64,000 nt of DNA from Syncephalastrum monosporum B8922 (taxonomy: Eukaryota > Mucoromycota > Mucoromycetes > Mucorales > Syncephalastraceae). The notes below the pieces were generated by a model. It did no database searches and was not told the DNA's origin. It was given only the letters and a program-made list of their open reading frames with translations. This document shows, in pieces, positions 34,868 through 46,813 of the stretch; the stretch's first letter is position 1, and the number at the start of each line of letters is the position of its first letter. Location: the NCBI GenBank assembly GCA_000697355.1, contig JNEN01001272.1, positions 248,001-312,000 of the forward strand, read 5' to 3'. A program made the translations under genes and the position numbers.

Positions 34868-37148
34868 TCATCGTTCTTCGGCATGCTCTATTTGCTGCGT
34901 TTGCACCTGCTGCTTGGTGTCCTCATCGCCACTGCTCACGGGGGAATGTTTGCCAAAGTGTCCAGCAGCTTCGGCCTTGGCCGGGTCATAGTCGTCGTCC
35001 AGGAACGGATCGGGCTCCATGCTCTTGCCCGGACCGTGGAACCACTTGCGGGCACGGACGCCATAGTAACCCAGCGAGGCGACCAGGACAAAGACGAGCA
35101 CAGGTGAGGCGTAGTTCATGTTGTCGGCCGTAACAGGCGCCTCGGAGGGGCAGACAAAGAGGGCAGACGTCAGGATGATCCAGAGGCAGCTGATGGTGTT
35201 GATCACGTCCGAGAACGGACCAAGGTGGAATGGACCGCGTTGGAACGTGTTGCGCGCCACAGTGAGACGGAGAGCGATGGGGATCAGGTACGCGAGCGAG
35301 GAGGCAATGGTGTTGATAGACACGATGGCGTTGAAGGCGGTTTGGTTGATAATGTACTACATGGATACATGGATAGAGTGAGATAAAGATCATACCAAGA
35401 AAATTAAGAAAGATTTACCAAGAGACCGACGATGACGGCAAAGAGAACGTTACCCCAGACAGCCCAAACAGGGGTCTTGGTTTTATCATTGACTTTGGAG
35501 ATGAAGCGCGAAAAGGGCATCGCACCATCACGGGCAAAGGCGTAGACCATGCGGGAGCTGCCCAGGGTCAGGGCCGAGCCGGAAAAGAACATGGCGCCCA
35601 TGACGATGACGTTGAAGACGATGGTCCAGTTGTAGCCGACGCCGTCGAGCCAGACCTTGGTCATTTGAGGGCTGATATTCGTATTGACGATCTGCTCCGT
35701 AAAGTCCTGCACGCAGAAGTTCACGGACAGCAAAAAGATGAAACCGACGATGGCGGCGGTACCAATGGCCAAGAGGATACCACGCGGTGCACTGCGCGCA
35801 GCATCTTTGGTTTCGTCTGACATATGCGCTGCGCTGTCGTAGCCCGAAAGCGTGTACTGCGACTGCAACAGACCGATCAGGAAGGCGTAACCATTCGAGG
35901 AGAAACCCGAGTCGTTCTCAAAGTAGGTAAACTGTCAAGAGATACACGATGAGTGAAAATGCAACAAACATTGGAAACGATGATATGATACATACCACCC
36001 ACTTGGCACTGGCCTTGTTGGGGGTCAAGGCGAGACCGGCCGCGACGATAATAATCGTACCGACCAAGTGCCAGTACAGCGACGTTTGGTTGAAGAAACC
36101 GTTGTATTTGACGCTGACAGAGTTGATCAACGCGTGGATAAACGCAATCACGAGGAAAATGCCGTATTGCCAGTAAATACCAGCATCGTAGTCAGGGTTT
36201 GAAATGCCGATCACCGAGGAAAGGAACTGAGCAAGGCCGAGGTCGGTAGACGTAATGGCAACTGTTTCGACGGAGAAAATAATCAGAATTAAAAGTGGTT
36301 AATAAGATCGATATGACACCATCAGCGACCATGGGGAATTATAGATATTTACCAGTCTATAATAAAGATAAACAGATAAAAAATTGGTTAGGCATTATTC
36401 CGCATTAGAATATTTTTTTTTCAACTTACGAGACCAAGCCAGTTGCACCAGCCAGTCAGCCAGCACGCAACAGGAACCCATTCCGGTGGTGCAAGCCGAG
36501 ATACCCAAATGTAGAGACCACCCGTCATGGGGATAGCACTGCAAATCTCGGCCAGAGAGAGGCCAATGCAGAATGTAAACACTGATACAAGAACCCTAAA
36601 ATGGAAACCATATCCGATAAGAATTGGGTTTTTTTTAATCGAACACCAAGAAATCAAAAAGGAGAAAAGAAAGAAAAAGAAAAAACAAATATGCAAAGAT
36701 GCTGCTTACCATCCCCAAATTACAGCAATACTGCCACCGGACATCATGGCATCACCCCACATCTAGGTTGGTCGTGTGTGTGTGAGTATAAACGTATGTC
36801 ATGAGGTGTTGTTGTTGTTATTGTCGTTTAAAAACGTACGGGTGTCAAACCAGACAGAATGGAACAGCAGCCAAATGCGACGGAAAAGTTTGAAATGGTG
36901 GACATGCCCTTGGTCATTTCCTGTGATAAAAGGATGCGTTTACGTCGGTCAATACGGTGGGCTGATCATTGAGAAACGTCGTGTGTGTATATAGGTTGGA
37001 AGTCGATATGAACCTGTTTATAACCAAAGGATGCATAGAGTTCTTCTTCGGTTTGGTATCGTTGAGTGCCAGACTCATGATCCCGAATGTTTTCGTGGGT
37101 GATGCTGTCTTCGTCATGCTGCACGGATGAGCCTTTGACAGATGACAT
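34868..37148 (-). CDS. Amino-acid/GABA permease (APC superfamily, UGA4-like)
   Basis: Predicted proton-coupled plasma- or vacuolar-membrane transporter for amino acids, GABA or related amines. Model: complement of 34868-35356, 35419-35931, 35996-36261, 36353-36356, 36430-36595, 36710-36762, 36840-36920, 37014-37148; 568 aa. The APC core starts at STISNFSVAFGCCSIL. It continues with MWGDAMMSGGSIAVIWGW, LSLAEICSAIPMTGGLYIWV (the amine-binding GGLY), GYDSAAHMSDETKDAARSAP and ALTLGSSRMVYAFARDGAMP. About 12 membrane segments can be counted. The exon of only 4 nt (ACTG, 36353-36356) is required: without it the frame shifts, with it the product reads GLTVAITSTD. The N- and C-tails are hydrophilic, as in Uga4. 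A TATA box lies 54 nt upstream of the start. Confidence 0.92.
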
Positions 37149-37201
37149 AGCTATCTAATTGGAGGGAACCTGTCACAAAGGTCGAAAAGGAAAGGGCGAC
37201 C

Positions 37202-37207
37202 TTTATA
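37202..37207 (-). promoter_or_regulatory. TATA box (TATAAA) of the permease gene
   Basis: TATAAA inside a short palindrome (CCTTTATAAAGG) about 54 nt upstream of the permease ATG. The close spacing implies a very short 5' leader if this element is used. Confidence 0.4.
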
Positions 37208-40200
37208 AAGGTTCCTGGATATGGGCAAAAAAAAAAAAGTGTGTGAAAAAAAAAAGTTAAGAGTATAACATGAATGATATGGGTAACAAAATTTAAATAG
37301 AGATCACTAGCAGGATGCGCTCTCATTTGTTCATTCTTGGCTGTGTTGGTCCCCCAGATTGGAAGTTTTCTCCGCCTCGTCCCTCTGATTCGCTAGGACT
37401 ACCAAAGGGATGATGATGATAAGATATCCAATACGCGAACAAGGTTTGAATCAGCACACGCATATACACGCGAGCGGAAAGATAAAATGTTCATTCGCCC
37501 CCCATCTCGGATACTTTGAAATCCTGGAGTAACCTAGCGAGGTCATAGTTACTACAATGATGACTCAGACTACAAATTCCGATTTCCTCAAATGGTGAAC
37601 TGTGTCAGATGGGTGCCTTTTACTGCCTTTGGTGACTAACTGCACCTTACTTTATTGTCTTGCTCGCTTGGCTTTTTCCCCACAATCTTTTATCATTTTG
37701 ACCCCCTTCCCTTCGCTATCACGGAACCCGGACTGCCTGATAAGCAAAATACCAGCGTAATCTATGTCATATTTCGGCATGTTTTGTTTTCCCGCGATCC
37801 AATCGACACGCAGCTGAATAACGTTTCGCATCCTCCAATGATACTGGTTCAATGGAACGTTGGACGCGCACAAAATGGCTTCTTTTAATCAGGATTGCCG
37901 ATGAAACGGTAGCGCAGACATAGAGTTAATAGAACTTATGTAACTCCTAAAAAAGATGAACTTAGAGCATTCCACGACATCTTTACACGAGTCAACCCTT
38001 CTATGCTACCACTACCTTCGACCAATCCTTCGTATAAAAAGGATGACTACTCCATCCAAAAGCGTAAAAATTGAATCCCGTCTCGCCAGACTATGAGCGC
38101 GCCAGGGAATGATGACAAACCTTACATACATCATAGTAGTATACTTTCCCTCTAACTTGGCATCCTGCGTCTTTTTATTTCCTTCTTCTTGCCCCTTTAT
38201 TCTGTGCGAATACACCAGGTCTGGTGTACATGAGCATACAGGACATACAAGCTACTAATAGAGTGCCATATGCTGGGGATGCTGCTGCTCAACGACCCCT
38301 GTGCAGAGACGGCACCGTTGCACTGCCAGAAAGAAAAAAAAATTTCGACAGATTCCCGAATTGCCACCTTGTGCCACGTACAGTATGACATATAGATACC
38401 AGATCAAGCATCCACTTTCGCTACAAACTTTGTTTTTTTTCTCACACTGTGGGCAAAAACGATCGAATCACGTAGCATCCCCACATTTTTTGTGTCGTAG
38501 CATGTGGGATAGATTGACTTGCTCTTTTCGTCTATCTACCATACAATCCATGATAATGAAGAAAAAGAATCCAGTAAGTCGATCGAGTGAAGGGCGTTAC
38601 ACACGATAGTACGCTCAGGCCCAGGTTACCAGACGCTGATGTGAGCTAGATAGAGCGTTTTTTGCAGAACGTCGAGCCGATTCACTTCTAATTTCCTATC
38701 GTGAGAGGGGGGTTGTCTTCCGCCGCATGGAATAAACAATTGTCATGAGCCAACTTCAAACAAGCAGAGATGCGGATTTCCTCACACAGATGATTCACGT
38801 CGTATGTAAGCAAAAAATTTTGACGGGGAAGACGGGAAGAAGCGGGGGGAAATACAGCAATTAACACTAGAACAGAGAGGATGACAGTAAAAGCGACGAC
38901 TCTGTCAGAAAGTGTGCACGAGTTACATTACAGACATGTCATGATTAGCTTACTATTCCACTATGTGTTAAATTGCGTGCTATTAACAAATATGTCATCC
39001 TGCGTATGTTGACTTCATACTACGTTCGGAGGTGAGTGAATCGGTGCAGGCCCATGAGTGGGGGTATACTAGGCTGAGGTTGAGTATGAGAGAAGTAAAA
39101 TGTCCTTTTACGGTCTCGGGATTGCAATATGAGATAATCAACAGCTTAGGTAGGCAAATACCGCCCAATTGAATGTGACTTCTTCTATGAGACAATCGAC
39201 TGCAAGATGAGCATCTTGTGAGGCAACAGCCTGATGTTTCTTATTCTTCTTGTCTTTTCATTGGAAGGACATACAAGTCCTAAGAAGGATGGTTAAAGTC
39301 TTAGTAAAAAGCCGATGTCCACTGCTTGGAATATTACGACCACTATCCATATATGTACGTCGGTCAGTCAGAGATTGGTGCTAGCGCGGGAACGAAGGAT
39401 GCCCCACCACTGTCTACCACGGAAGTCGTTTGCCTAACAAGAGAATCCAAATCACATGGAGTGGGTAAGATAGATCCACCAAAAAGAGGTTTCTATCCGT
39501 GGATCCATATGTGTCAAATTGCCGCCCTCGTCTCGTTCCCTGTGGGTCCCCGATCGAAAAGGCCGGCGGAGCGACCTTACAACACTCTCTAGTCGAGCTC
39601 GGAAAAGACCGTAGCTCTCCCCCCATCCTTTGTGTACCATACCATGCTTTCCTATTGGTCTTCTCCAATACCCTGTAAGCAACCTAGTGCTGTAATGGAA
39701 CGGGTCGTCCCGAGGACGTAGAAATCTGAGAAGGCGTGAATATTCCCGGCTGAAAAGAGACGACTTATTGCAACGCAGGCATATAAGTTCTGTAACAAAC
39801 TAGACGTTGTGATGCATCTTGTTCAGATAACCGTCCTGTTGTCATGGTCGAAAATAGCATGTACTTCTCAATAAGGAGAAGCGATTAAAGCCTTCAGCAT
39901 CTACAGAGGAAAGCACTTGCTCCTGCCAGTGTGTTGCCGATTCGGAGCGACATAGCCCAGTATGTGATATCTTGAACCAAAACAATAGATGGTATGTTGG
40001 ATTTGTAGGGTGCTTCTTGCTCCAAAATGGAGCTGACGTGGCCTGCAGTATGAATCAGAAGCACGTGTTTGGATTTTCCGACGTTCTGTTGTCTTGGCAC
40101 GCACCCGCTTCCTGATTGTCGTGTGTTACTCCTCTTCAATTTCCCTGGTTCCTCTTGTACTCGCTGAATATCTACGGAGAATAGTGCTGCATGTGTATAT

Positions 40201-41080
40201 ATACAGTGTAATAGAATATATGCGAAGCGAAGTTTATCTTCTGCCATACGTTGTCTCGACTTTACCACATGGTGTTCGAATGCATATTAGTACTCTGTAC
40301 GCGCATGCGAGAATCGAAGGCAGGTTTAGCACTGGACATAATAGAAGAACGCCTAGCGCGCTAGGTTTGGTCAGTCGGTTATACTTGCCGCTAAGTTTTT
40401 CGAAAGTATCAATGGAGGAGTGTCTACATGTATTGAGCAGTGATGATATGTGGTGTGGGTTATGTACATAGTGACTCCCTAGTTCTCCATAAAAAATTGG
40501 ACATGACGCAGGCTCCTGTATAGACACTTGGGTTTTGGCTGGGTACACCTCGCTCAAGATGGTTTCCCTAGTGACGATCATAACTACACAGACATCAGGT
40601 TATCAAAGACCTGGTGACACACTGTACAGAAAAGCGAATCCTCCACCTAAGCATCGAACCTATATGATTGGCATCATCTGTACGTCAGCACATGGTGCTT
40701 TAAATGTAAAGCTCTTGCCCCATAGCTTCCCAGCGCGAAGATATTGCTCTACTACCGTAGGCAATGCATTGTTAAGGTTTTTTCCCACTTTGTATGCATT
40801 GCACTAAAAGAGAAAGGGATATCTCGTGCATAGATCTGCATGTGATTTATAAAGTACAATACCGCGGATGGAAAATGATGATAAAAACAGAGCCAAACAC
40901 ATACAGAGCACTTGCCATGTAGAATGCAAAGAAAATAGAGGGAGGCAAGCTGAGTAGAGAGGGAAAAGCGAGCAGATGGATAGACAGATAGATAAAAGAT
41001 AGATCGGTGAAAAAGCGGGAAATTGCGAGAAAGTATATATATATGCGCGTGTGTAAGAGAGTGTGTGATAAACAACCGAA
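37208..41080. other. Gene-poor stretch of about 3.9 kb
   Basis: Only short frames without family resemblance. The first few hundred bases are the permease promoter. The last 250 bases include GATA-like repeats near 40970-41010 and the 3' UTR of the stress-protein gene. No RNA gene or mobile element is recognised. Confidence 0.55.
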
Positions 41081-42138
41081 TTAACGAGAGGCAGATTTGC
41101 TAGGAGAGGGCGAGGGCGATCGCGAACGACGGCCCATGAACGAGAGGCGATTGAATTTTTTGTCGACGGGAGCCAGGCCTTGGCTGGACGCATTGGACTC
41201 CTCGTCACTGCTCGACGATTCATCTGTGTTGGATTTGCTGTAGCTTCCCAGTCGCATAAGTCCGCTCAGCCGGTTCTTTTTGGCCTTGTACTTTTTGATC
41301 TTGTCATCGGGCCGCACGACCGCGACTGGGACAGGTGAATGCTGGAGGCAGTACTTGGACACTGATCCAAGAAGCATACCCTTGAACTCGGACAAACCGC
41401 GTGTACCGACGATCAGGAGCGAGGGTTGGTACATTGAGATCTACGAGCAATATCATATTATGACCGAGTGTTTAAACATACGGCTAGAAAAAGGCTTACC
41501 ATATGCTGAATTGTTTCTTGGACCTTGCCAATGACGAACTCAATAATGACACTGATCTGGAAGAATAACGATACGAATAGAATACTGATATCAGTAAACA
41601 GGAAAGATGCCAAGTATCACCTGGGATGGACAAATATACCTTTTTCTCGGGGCCACTGTCGGCCATGATGCGCTCCATGACTTTATGTGCATTGTCACGC
41701 GACTGTTTTTCTTCATGCTGCAAAAGCGACTGGAGATTGGCTTTCTTGTCTACATACGATGTAAGCACTTCTGGTCTGTACAGATATAGATTGGGCAACG
41801 AATAGACGTACCACTCATATCGACAGTGACCACACGAAGCACGATAATCTCATCGCCGTCATCCATGACTTCCTGTGAAGACGGAAGAAGAAGATAAATA
41901 TAGAGTTGCCAGACGGATGGTCATAGTATAGTGAACATACGTCACTGGCCCAGTTGAGGGCGTACTCGCTGTAGTTGGCAAGGTCCGTAGCAACCATAAA
42001 AGTGCGGGTACGGCGCGTGCGCTTGTATCCCGGCGTCTTTCCACGCAATGTGAAGGAAAAGTCGGGAAGATCCTTGTCGGTCATTGTGTCGAAGGACACG
42101 CCTCGAACGTACTTTTCCTTGGGTGCAACGGCAGTCAT
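41081..42138 (-). CDS. Universal stress protein (UspA-fold) domain protein
   Basis: Predicted ATP-binding stress protein. Model: complement of 41081-41440, 41500-41556, 41640-41749, 41812-41872, 41941-42138; 261 aa. The UspA fold runs from about residue 45 (TRTFMVATDLANYSEYALNW) through VMDDGDEIIVLRVVTVD to QPSLLIVGTRG. The ATP-binding motif G-x2-G-x9-G-S is intact (G154, G157, G167, S168), so it should bind ATP. It ends SPVPVAVVRP, the usual last strand. The C-terminal 80 residues are a Ser/Arg/Lys-rich tail with acidic Ser clusters (DESSSSDEES) and SPSPSPS, likely phosphorylated. Fungal USP proteins of this shape are conserved but little studied. Confidence 0.9.
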
Positions 42139-42890
42139 GGCTGTTGTTATGGTTGTGATCTGTTTCTACGGTATGAATGAATGTCGCCATGGTGTTCATC
42201 TCGTCGTGACTTACAGTTCCGATAAAAGAGAAGAAGAGAAAGTGCGAGAGGGAAAGCCAGAAGTCGTTCACGCGCTCTGTTTTATTTTCTTGCTTTATTT
42301 GGCCCGCTCAGTATTGTATTCTCCCAAAAGTCTGTGTGCGTGTACGGTGTTGCGTTGTGCGCCATGCACAGAACTCAGGTTTTCAAGCTGCGACGTATCA
42401 ATGTGTCGGCTTAAACTGATTTGGCAACTCGTTGATTCACCAAATCACATCTCTGGTTGTCTCTGTTTCATAGTCGCATTCTGTTGGAGGGTTTCGCGTC
42501 TCCACGTCTCCACGGCATACATGGTGATACATGTGCATGCAGTAAAGTACTATACAACAATATAGTCTGCGCCCGTTCAGATTGAAAGACGGCACGACGT
42601 AGTAGGGAGAAGAAAGCAAGAGAGGCTGATGGTCCTGCACTCGAGAATTCTGTACAAATGTGTTCTCTATGCCTTTCTTGCCGCTCTTTTCCCTTTGTCT
42701 GGTAGCCACCTGGTTTTTCTTCCACACATTTCTATTTTGCCGCGCCGTATGGTATGCGATGAAGAAGGAAAAAGGTTAGAGAGGAATGTAGATTGATTTC
42801 TTATTCATGAGCAGCTGAGTAACGCGGAAGACACGTAGGCGAGAAAAGAGTCTCTTTCCCCCACCCCACCCCTTTTTTTCATAATTCATC
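42139..42890. other. Divergent promoter region
   Basis: About 750 bases between the start codons of the stress-protein gene (minus) and the small membrane-protein gene (plus). It contains short C/T-rich stretches on both sides and no recognisable coding sequence. The frame at 41975-42565 is antisense to the stress-protein exon. Confidence 0.55.
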
Positions 42891-43838
42891 ATGCCCTCAC
42901 GTCCGCAGTTTCCAACGTCGTTCAGGATTAATCAATACTTTGATAGTCTCAAAGATCGGCGAGTCCACCTGTCGTTCACAACTCTATGCTTTAATCTGCT
43001 ATACCAGGTAAGAAAGGTCCATGGTTGTGCTTCTACGCGCTAAATGTAGAGTGTCATAATAACATGCATTCCCCAGGTCCTCACCGTACAGGAGCTTTAT
43101 TTCGCCATTGTTGCCAGCATCACGGAAGGTGAATGCTCGGATACACCATGATCAGGAGATCATATTCTTTTCCCAGGACATATACTGACTGTTCTACGGC
43201 CATTAACTTTTCAGCAGAGAGCGACCGTAGCACGCGAACACACTTTATAGCGCGAGCAATGGAATGTTCAGCTAAAGAGATTTTCCTTGTGTGGGACTTT
43301 GTGGTGTTTACCTCGGTATGTATGACCTGCGTCAATGTCATGAGTTCACTAAGAGAGGTACCCCACGAAAAAGAGCTCGCTGGCGTTTCTCGAGCACACA
43401 TTCTACCGACCTGGTATCTGTTTTTGGGTTATCACTGTTCTCGATGAACTCTTCCAGACCGCGCAAGAGCATGTGGGCTCGTATGACCATATCGAAAAAT
43501 GCATTGGACGGCTGACAGACCCGTTTTATGCCATGTCCAACGCGCTGGTGCACGACTTTTGTATGTTGCAGGGTCGGTTCCAGCTCTTCTTGTACACCCT
43601 GGCCGCCCTCATGGCGGTTGGTATCTGTGTAGGTTATCCAAAGGAAAGAAAGTAACAGAAAGCGAGACATGAGGCATTGATCACCTCTTCATAGACTGTT
43701 TATGCTGCTTTGGCGAGGCACCATGTCAAGCAGCGGAAGCTAATGTTGCACCCTTCTCAACCCGATGCGGTACCTCTGGACATCAGACAGCAGGAGCCAT
43801 ACCAGATACCACATCCGAGCCAAGGGAATGCTGTGTAG
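42891..43838 (+). CDS. Small conserved-looking membrane protein, function unknown
   Basis: Model: 42891-43007, 43077-43128, 43215-43315, 43458-43628, 43695-43838; 194 aa, all junctions in frame with standard GT-AG ends. I do not recognise the family. It has a charged N-terminus, then a first hydrophobic region joined across intron 1 (LSFTTLCFNLLYQVLTVQEL and on into YFAIVASI). A shorter one follows (EIFLVWDFVVFTS), and there is a helical hairpin near the C-terminus (FLYTLAALMAVGICTVYAAL). The last 45 residues are hydrophilic. Splicing of exon 3 to exon 4 (43315 to 43458) is the least certain step, because the 142-nt gap could hide another exon. It ends 77 bp from the convergent PPIL4 gene. 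Confidence 0.65.
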
Positions 43839-43915
43839 ATGATGTGTTTTGTGTTGTACCCATGATGATCTTTGCAGAATATGCTTTTTTTATTCTTTGT
43901 ACATTGTGTTGATAT

Positions 43916-45246
43916 CTATCTTCTTCGACTACTCCGGTCATCGCGTCTGCGAGGGGAACGTGACCTTGATGGAGACCGGCGACGACGGCGCTCGTCGGGG
44001 CGACGGTCCTCGGGACGGTGAGAGCGACGGTCGCCCGAGTCGTGTCGATCATGGCGGCCGCGTCCTCGTCTATCCGAGTGTTCAAAGACCAAGTCATAGT
44101 CGTCGCCACGACGACGGCCTTCGCCTTCTCTGTAGCGAGTGCGTTTTTCAAGGTTTTCAAAGCCGCCGTACTCGCGGTTGCCTCCCATGCGACCCGCGAT
44201 CCAGTCGCGGTGGAGCTTTGAGACGGACTGGGAGAAATCAACGTGGATACGGCGGTCGTCGATGAGAACGGACTGCATCTTGAAATAGGCTTCTTCGGCA
44301 TTGTCTCTGTTTTCGTATTCGATGAAGGCGTAGCAGAGCGAGTCGCCGGTCTGACGATCGCGGATGATTTCGCAGCTGGAGATGGGGCCGAAGCGGGAGA
44401 AGATGAGCTCGAGGTCCTCGTCGCGTGTGACCGGGTTGAGTTTACACACAAAGAGGACGTTCTCTGGCGGCTTGACCTCTGCAAAAGGCAGATCGCCAAC
44501 CATCTCGAGGGTGAGTGCCTGGGCCTTAGCCTCGCGTGCTCGGTGCCTGCGCTCGATTTCTTCCGGATCGCCTTCTTCCTCGATGGTCTCGTCTTCGCCA
44601 ATCCGCATCGACTCCAGCTGCTCCTTGGTGGGCACAGGCGACTGGTCTGGCACCTGGAGGCCCTCCGGGTCGTCAAAGGGGTCGTCGAGGATGACGGTGT
44701 GTCGAATGCGGATATCGCGAAAGGGCCGGCCTTGCTCGTCACAGTACGCTTCGTTGATCTTGTCCAGTATGTCGAAGCCCTCTGCAATCTCCCCAAACAC
44801 GGTGTACTTGCCATCGAGGTAGTCGAGGTCGTCTGCGAGGGTAATGAAGAACTGGCTGCCGCTGACACCGCCGCTCTCGAGAGATGCGTCCGGTGCCACC
44901 GCCATGGACACCGTGCCGCGCTTTTTATGCTTCAGTTTGGGCTTGATCTCGGCTTCAAAGTACTTTTTCGTCTCGCCCCCGAGAATGCCGTACACCGATT
45001 CGCCCTGATCGCCTTTGCCCGTTGGATCACCTGCTTGTGCCATAAAGTCTTTTTGTACATTGTGGAAGGGCGAGAAATTGTAGTACTTGATTTTGCACAG
45101 TTTTAAGAAGTTGAGACACGTCTTGGGACACTCATCCGTGAAGAGGTCAATCACCAGATCCCCCAGTGACGTTTCTAACAGGACTGACTAAACGAATGTT
45201 AATATGTGACGCGTGATCTTAACCTTTGAGTTGTATTTATTACCAT
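43916..45246 (-). CDS. PPIL4: PPIL4-type cyclophilin with RRM (nuclear)
   Basis: Peptidyl-prolyl isomerase-like protein linked to spliceosomes. Model: complement of 43916-45187 and 45244-45246; 424 aa. Residues 1-170 are a cyclophilin fold starting [16 protein letters not shown]. The pocket reads [14 protein letters not shown], with Asn where active cyclophilins have the catalytic Arg; the same change is seen in animal PPIL4, so isomerase activity is doubtful. Residues about 243-322 are an RRM ([20 protein letters not shown]1-like [10 protein letters not shown]). The tail (about 345-424) is rich in Arg-Asp and Arg-Ser. The coding part of exon 1 is only the ATG, spliced at once to TCAGTC; this gives the expected N-terminus MSVLLET and is the only reasonable start. 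It is convergent with the upstream membrane-protein gene. Confidence 0.93.
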
Positions 45247-45701
45247 AAGACAACAATTTGCTCAAAGCGCAGAAGCAACAGCAGTGAGTCCATCGTGTCT
45301 GACTTTTTATTTCATTGAGAACTTTAAGCTATCTGAGCTGCCGCTGCATCTCAGCACGTAACCCATTCTATCAAGCTTGACATCCAACCTCATCTGTCTC
45401 AGCTGAAGCAGTATCAGCCGCCCACTGCGTTTCATACCCATTCAAAGGCGACGGCGCACACGTGTCATGCTGCATTTGTCATTCCACTGTTCATGCTCAG
45501 AAACACTTCCACATCATTAATAGGATAAAAAAAAAAGAGAGACAGAAAGACACAGATAGATAGATTTACATCGTTGATTGACAATGCCATTTTTTGTTCT
45601 TCTTTTTGAAAGGGAAAATATTCACGGATGGATGAATGGATAGGAGGGGAGATCAAACACGTTCGTATTCAAAGGAATTCCGCTGCACCGACACTTCCAA
45701 C
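45247..45701. other. Spacer between PPIL4 and GIS2
   Basis: 455 bases holding the PPIL4 promoter/5' UTR and the GIS2 3' UTR (both genes on the minus strand). A purine-rich run with GATA repeats lies near 45530-45565. No coding sequence is seen. Confidence 0.5.
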
Positions 45702-46813
45702 TTAGGCCTCGGGGCAATCGCGCGACTATGAAGCAACGTGAGAAACAGAATTCTATATGAATGGCCGTGATGGACTTACGATGTGACCGGGCTTCTGGCA
45801 GTTGTAGCAGACACGGTCCTGCTGGGGCTGGTCGCACTCGCGGGAGATATGACCAAAGTTCTAATAGAAAAAGGGAAAAAAAGCCCCATTGAGCATCACT
45901 TTCCAGTAGAAAAGCAAGAATGAACTTACACCGCAGTTGTAGCACTTGGACTGGGAAGTGCCGTTGGGGCAGTCGCGGCTCAAGTGACCGGTCTGACCGC
46001 AGTTGTAGCAAGACTTGCCACCGAAGTTACCGCCATAGCTGTTGTAGGAGTCATCGCCGTTAGGGCACTCGCGGGACTAACACAATCGGTGAGCGATTCA
46101 AGAACGAGAGGCATAGTCTTCTAGCCATACCAAATGACCGGTCTCGTTGCACTTGTAGCAGGCCTTGGCGGCACGGGGCTCAGTGCTAAAGACAAAATGT
46201 GTTAGCAGCATGGAACATGTATACCATTAGCGGTATTACCAGTCGCGGCTCATGTGACCCTCCTGGTTGCAGTTGTAGCTAAAATCAAATTCATCAACGT
46301 TGGTGGGCTGTCTTACTTCCACGTTTCTTCCTTCTTACCAAACGTTGTTGGCACGGCCGCAGTCTTTCGAGATGTGGCCAGCTGTTGATGATAAATAAAA
46401 GACAACAGTAGTAGAGAGCACCAATAGGTAGGTGGGTGGTAGGAACATATAGAAAAAAGTGACAACAAAGAAAAGGAAAAAAAGAGTATAAGCGACAACG
46501 TTCCAGTATAACCTCTCCAAACCAGTTTATTCGTGCTTGACATGACTTCTTCTCTCTCTTCCTTCTTCCGTCGTTCTTCTCTCCAAAAGTCTAGATCCCC
46601 CCTGAGTCGATCGAGCAATCACAAAACTTGAAGCCGAGGCCATGCAAAACACGGATCGTGGGATGGGAAAAAGAAAAACAAAAAAAGAACGAGAGAGAGC
46701 AAGAGATCTTGACCGGCAACCTAAAGCACACCCACGCGACCCCCCACAGCATAAAGAGAAAAGGACTACTTGCTTTCACCGCAGCGATAGCACGATTGAG
46801 GACGGTACGACAT
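45702..46813 (-). CDS. GIS2: CCHC zinc-knuckle protein, Gis2/Byr3/CNBP family
   Basis: Single-stranded nucleic-acid-binding protein that in yeast and animals binds mRNA and promotes translation. Model: complement of 45702-45725, 45780-45860, 45930-46076, 46131-46185, 46240-46278, 46339-46381, 46774-46813; 142 aa (yeast Gis2 is 153). Six C-x2-C-x4-H-x4-C knuckles can be read: CYRCGETGHISKDC, CYNCNQEGHMSRDC, CYKCNETGHLSREC, CYNCGQTGHLSRDC, CYNCGNFGHISREC and CYNCQKPGHISRDC. Introns cut through most knuckles, so seven exons are needed for a 142-residue protein. The first intron (392 nt, far longer than the rest) uses a GC donor: the join 46774 to 46381 completes GETGH and the donor reads GCAAGT. 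Confidence 0.93.

Noticed and set aside
44243..45106. Long plus-strand frame (287 codons)
   Set aside because: Antisense shadow of the PPIL4 coding exon, whose protein matches its family across the whole length.
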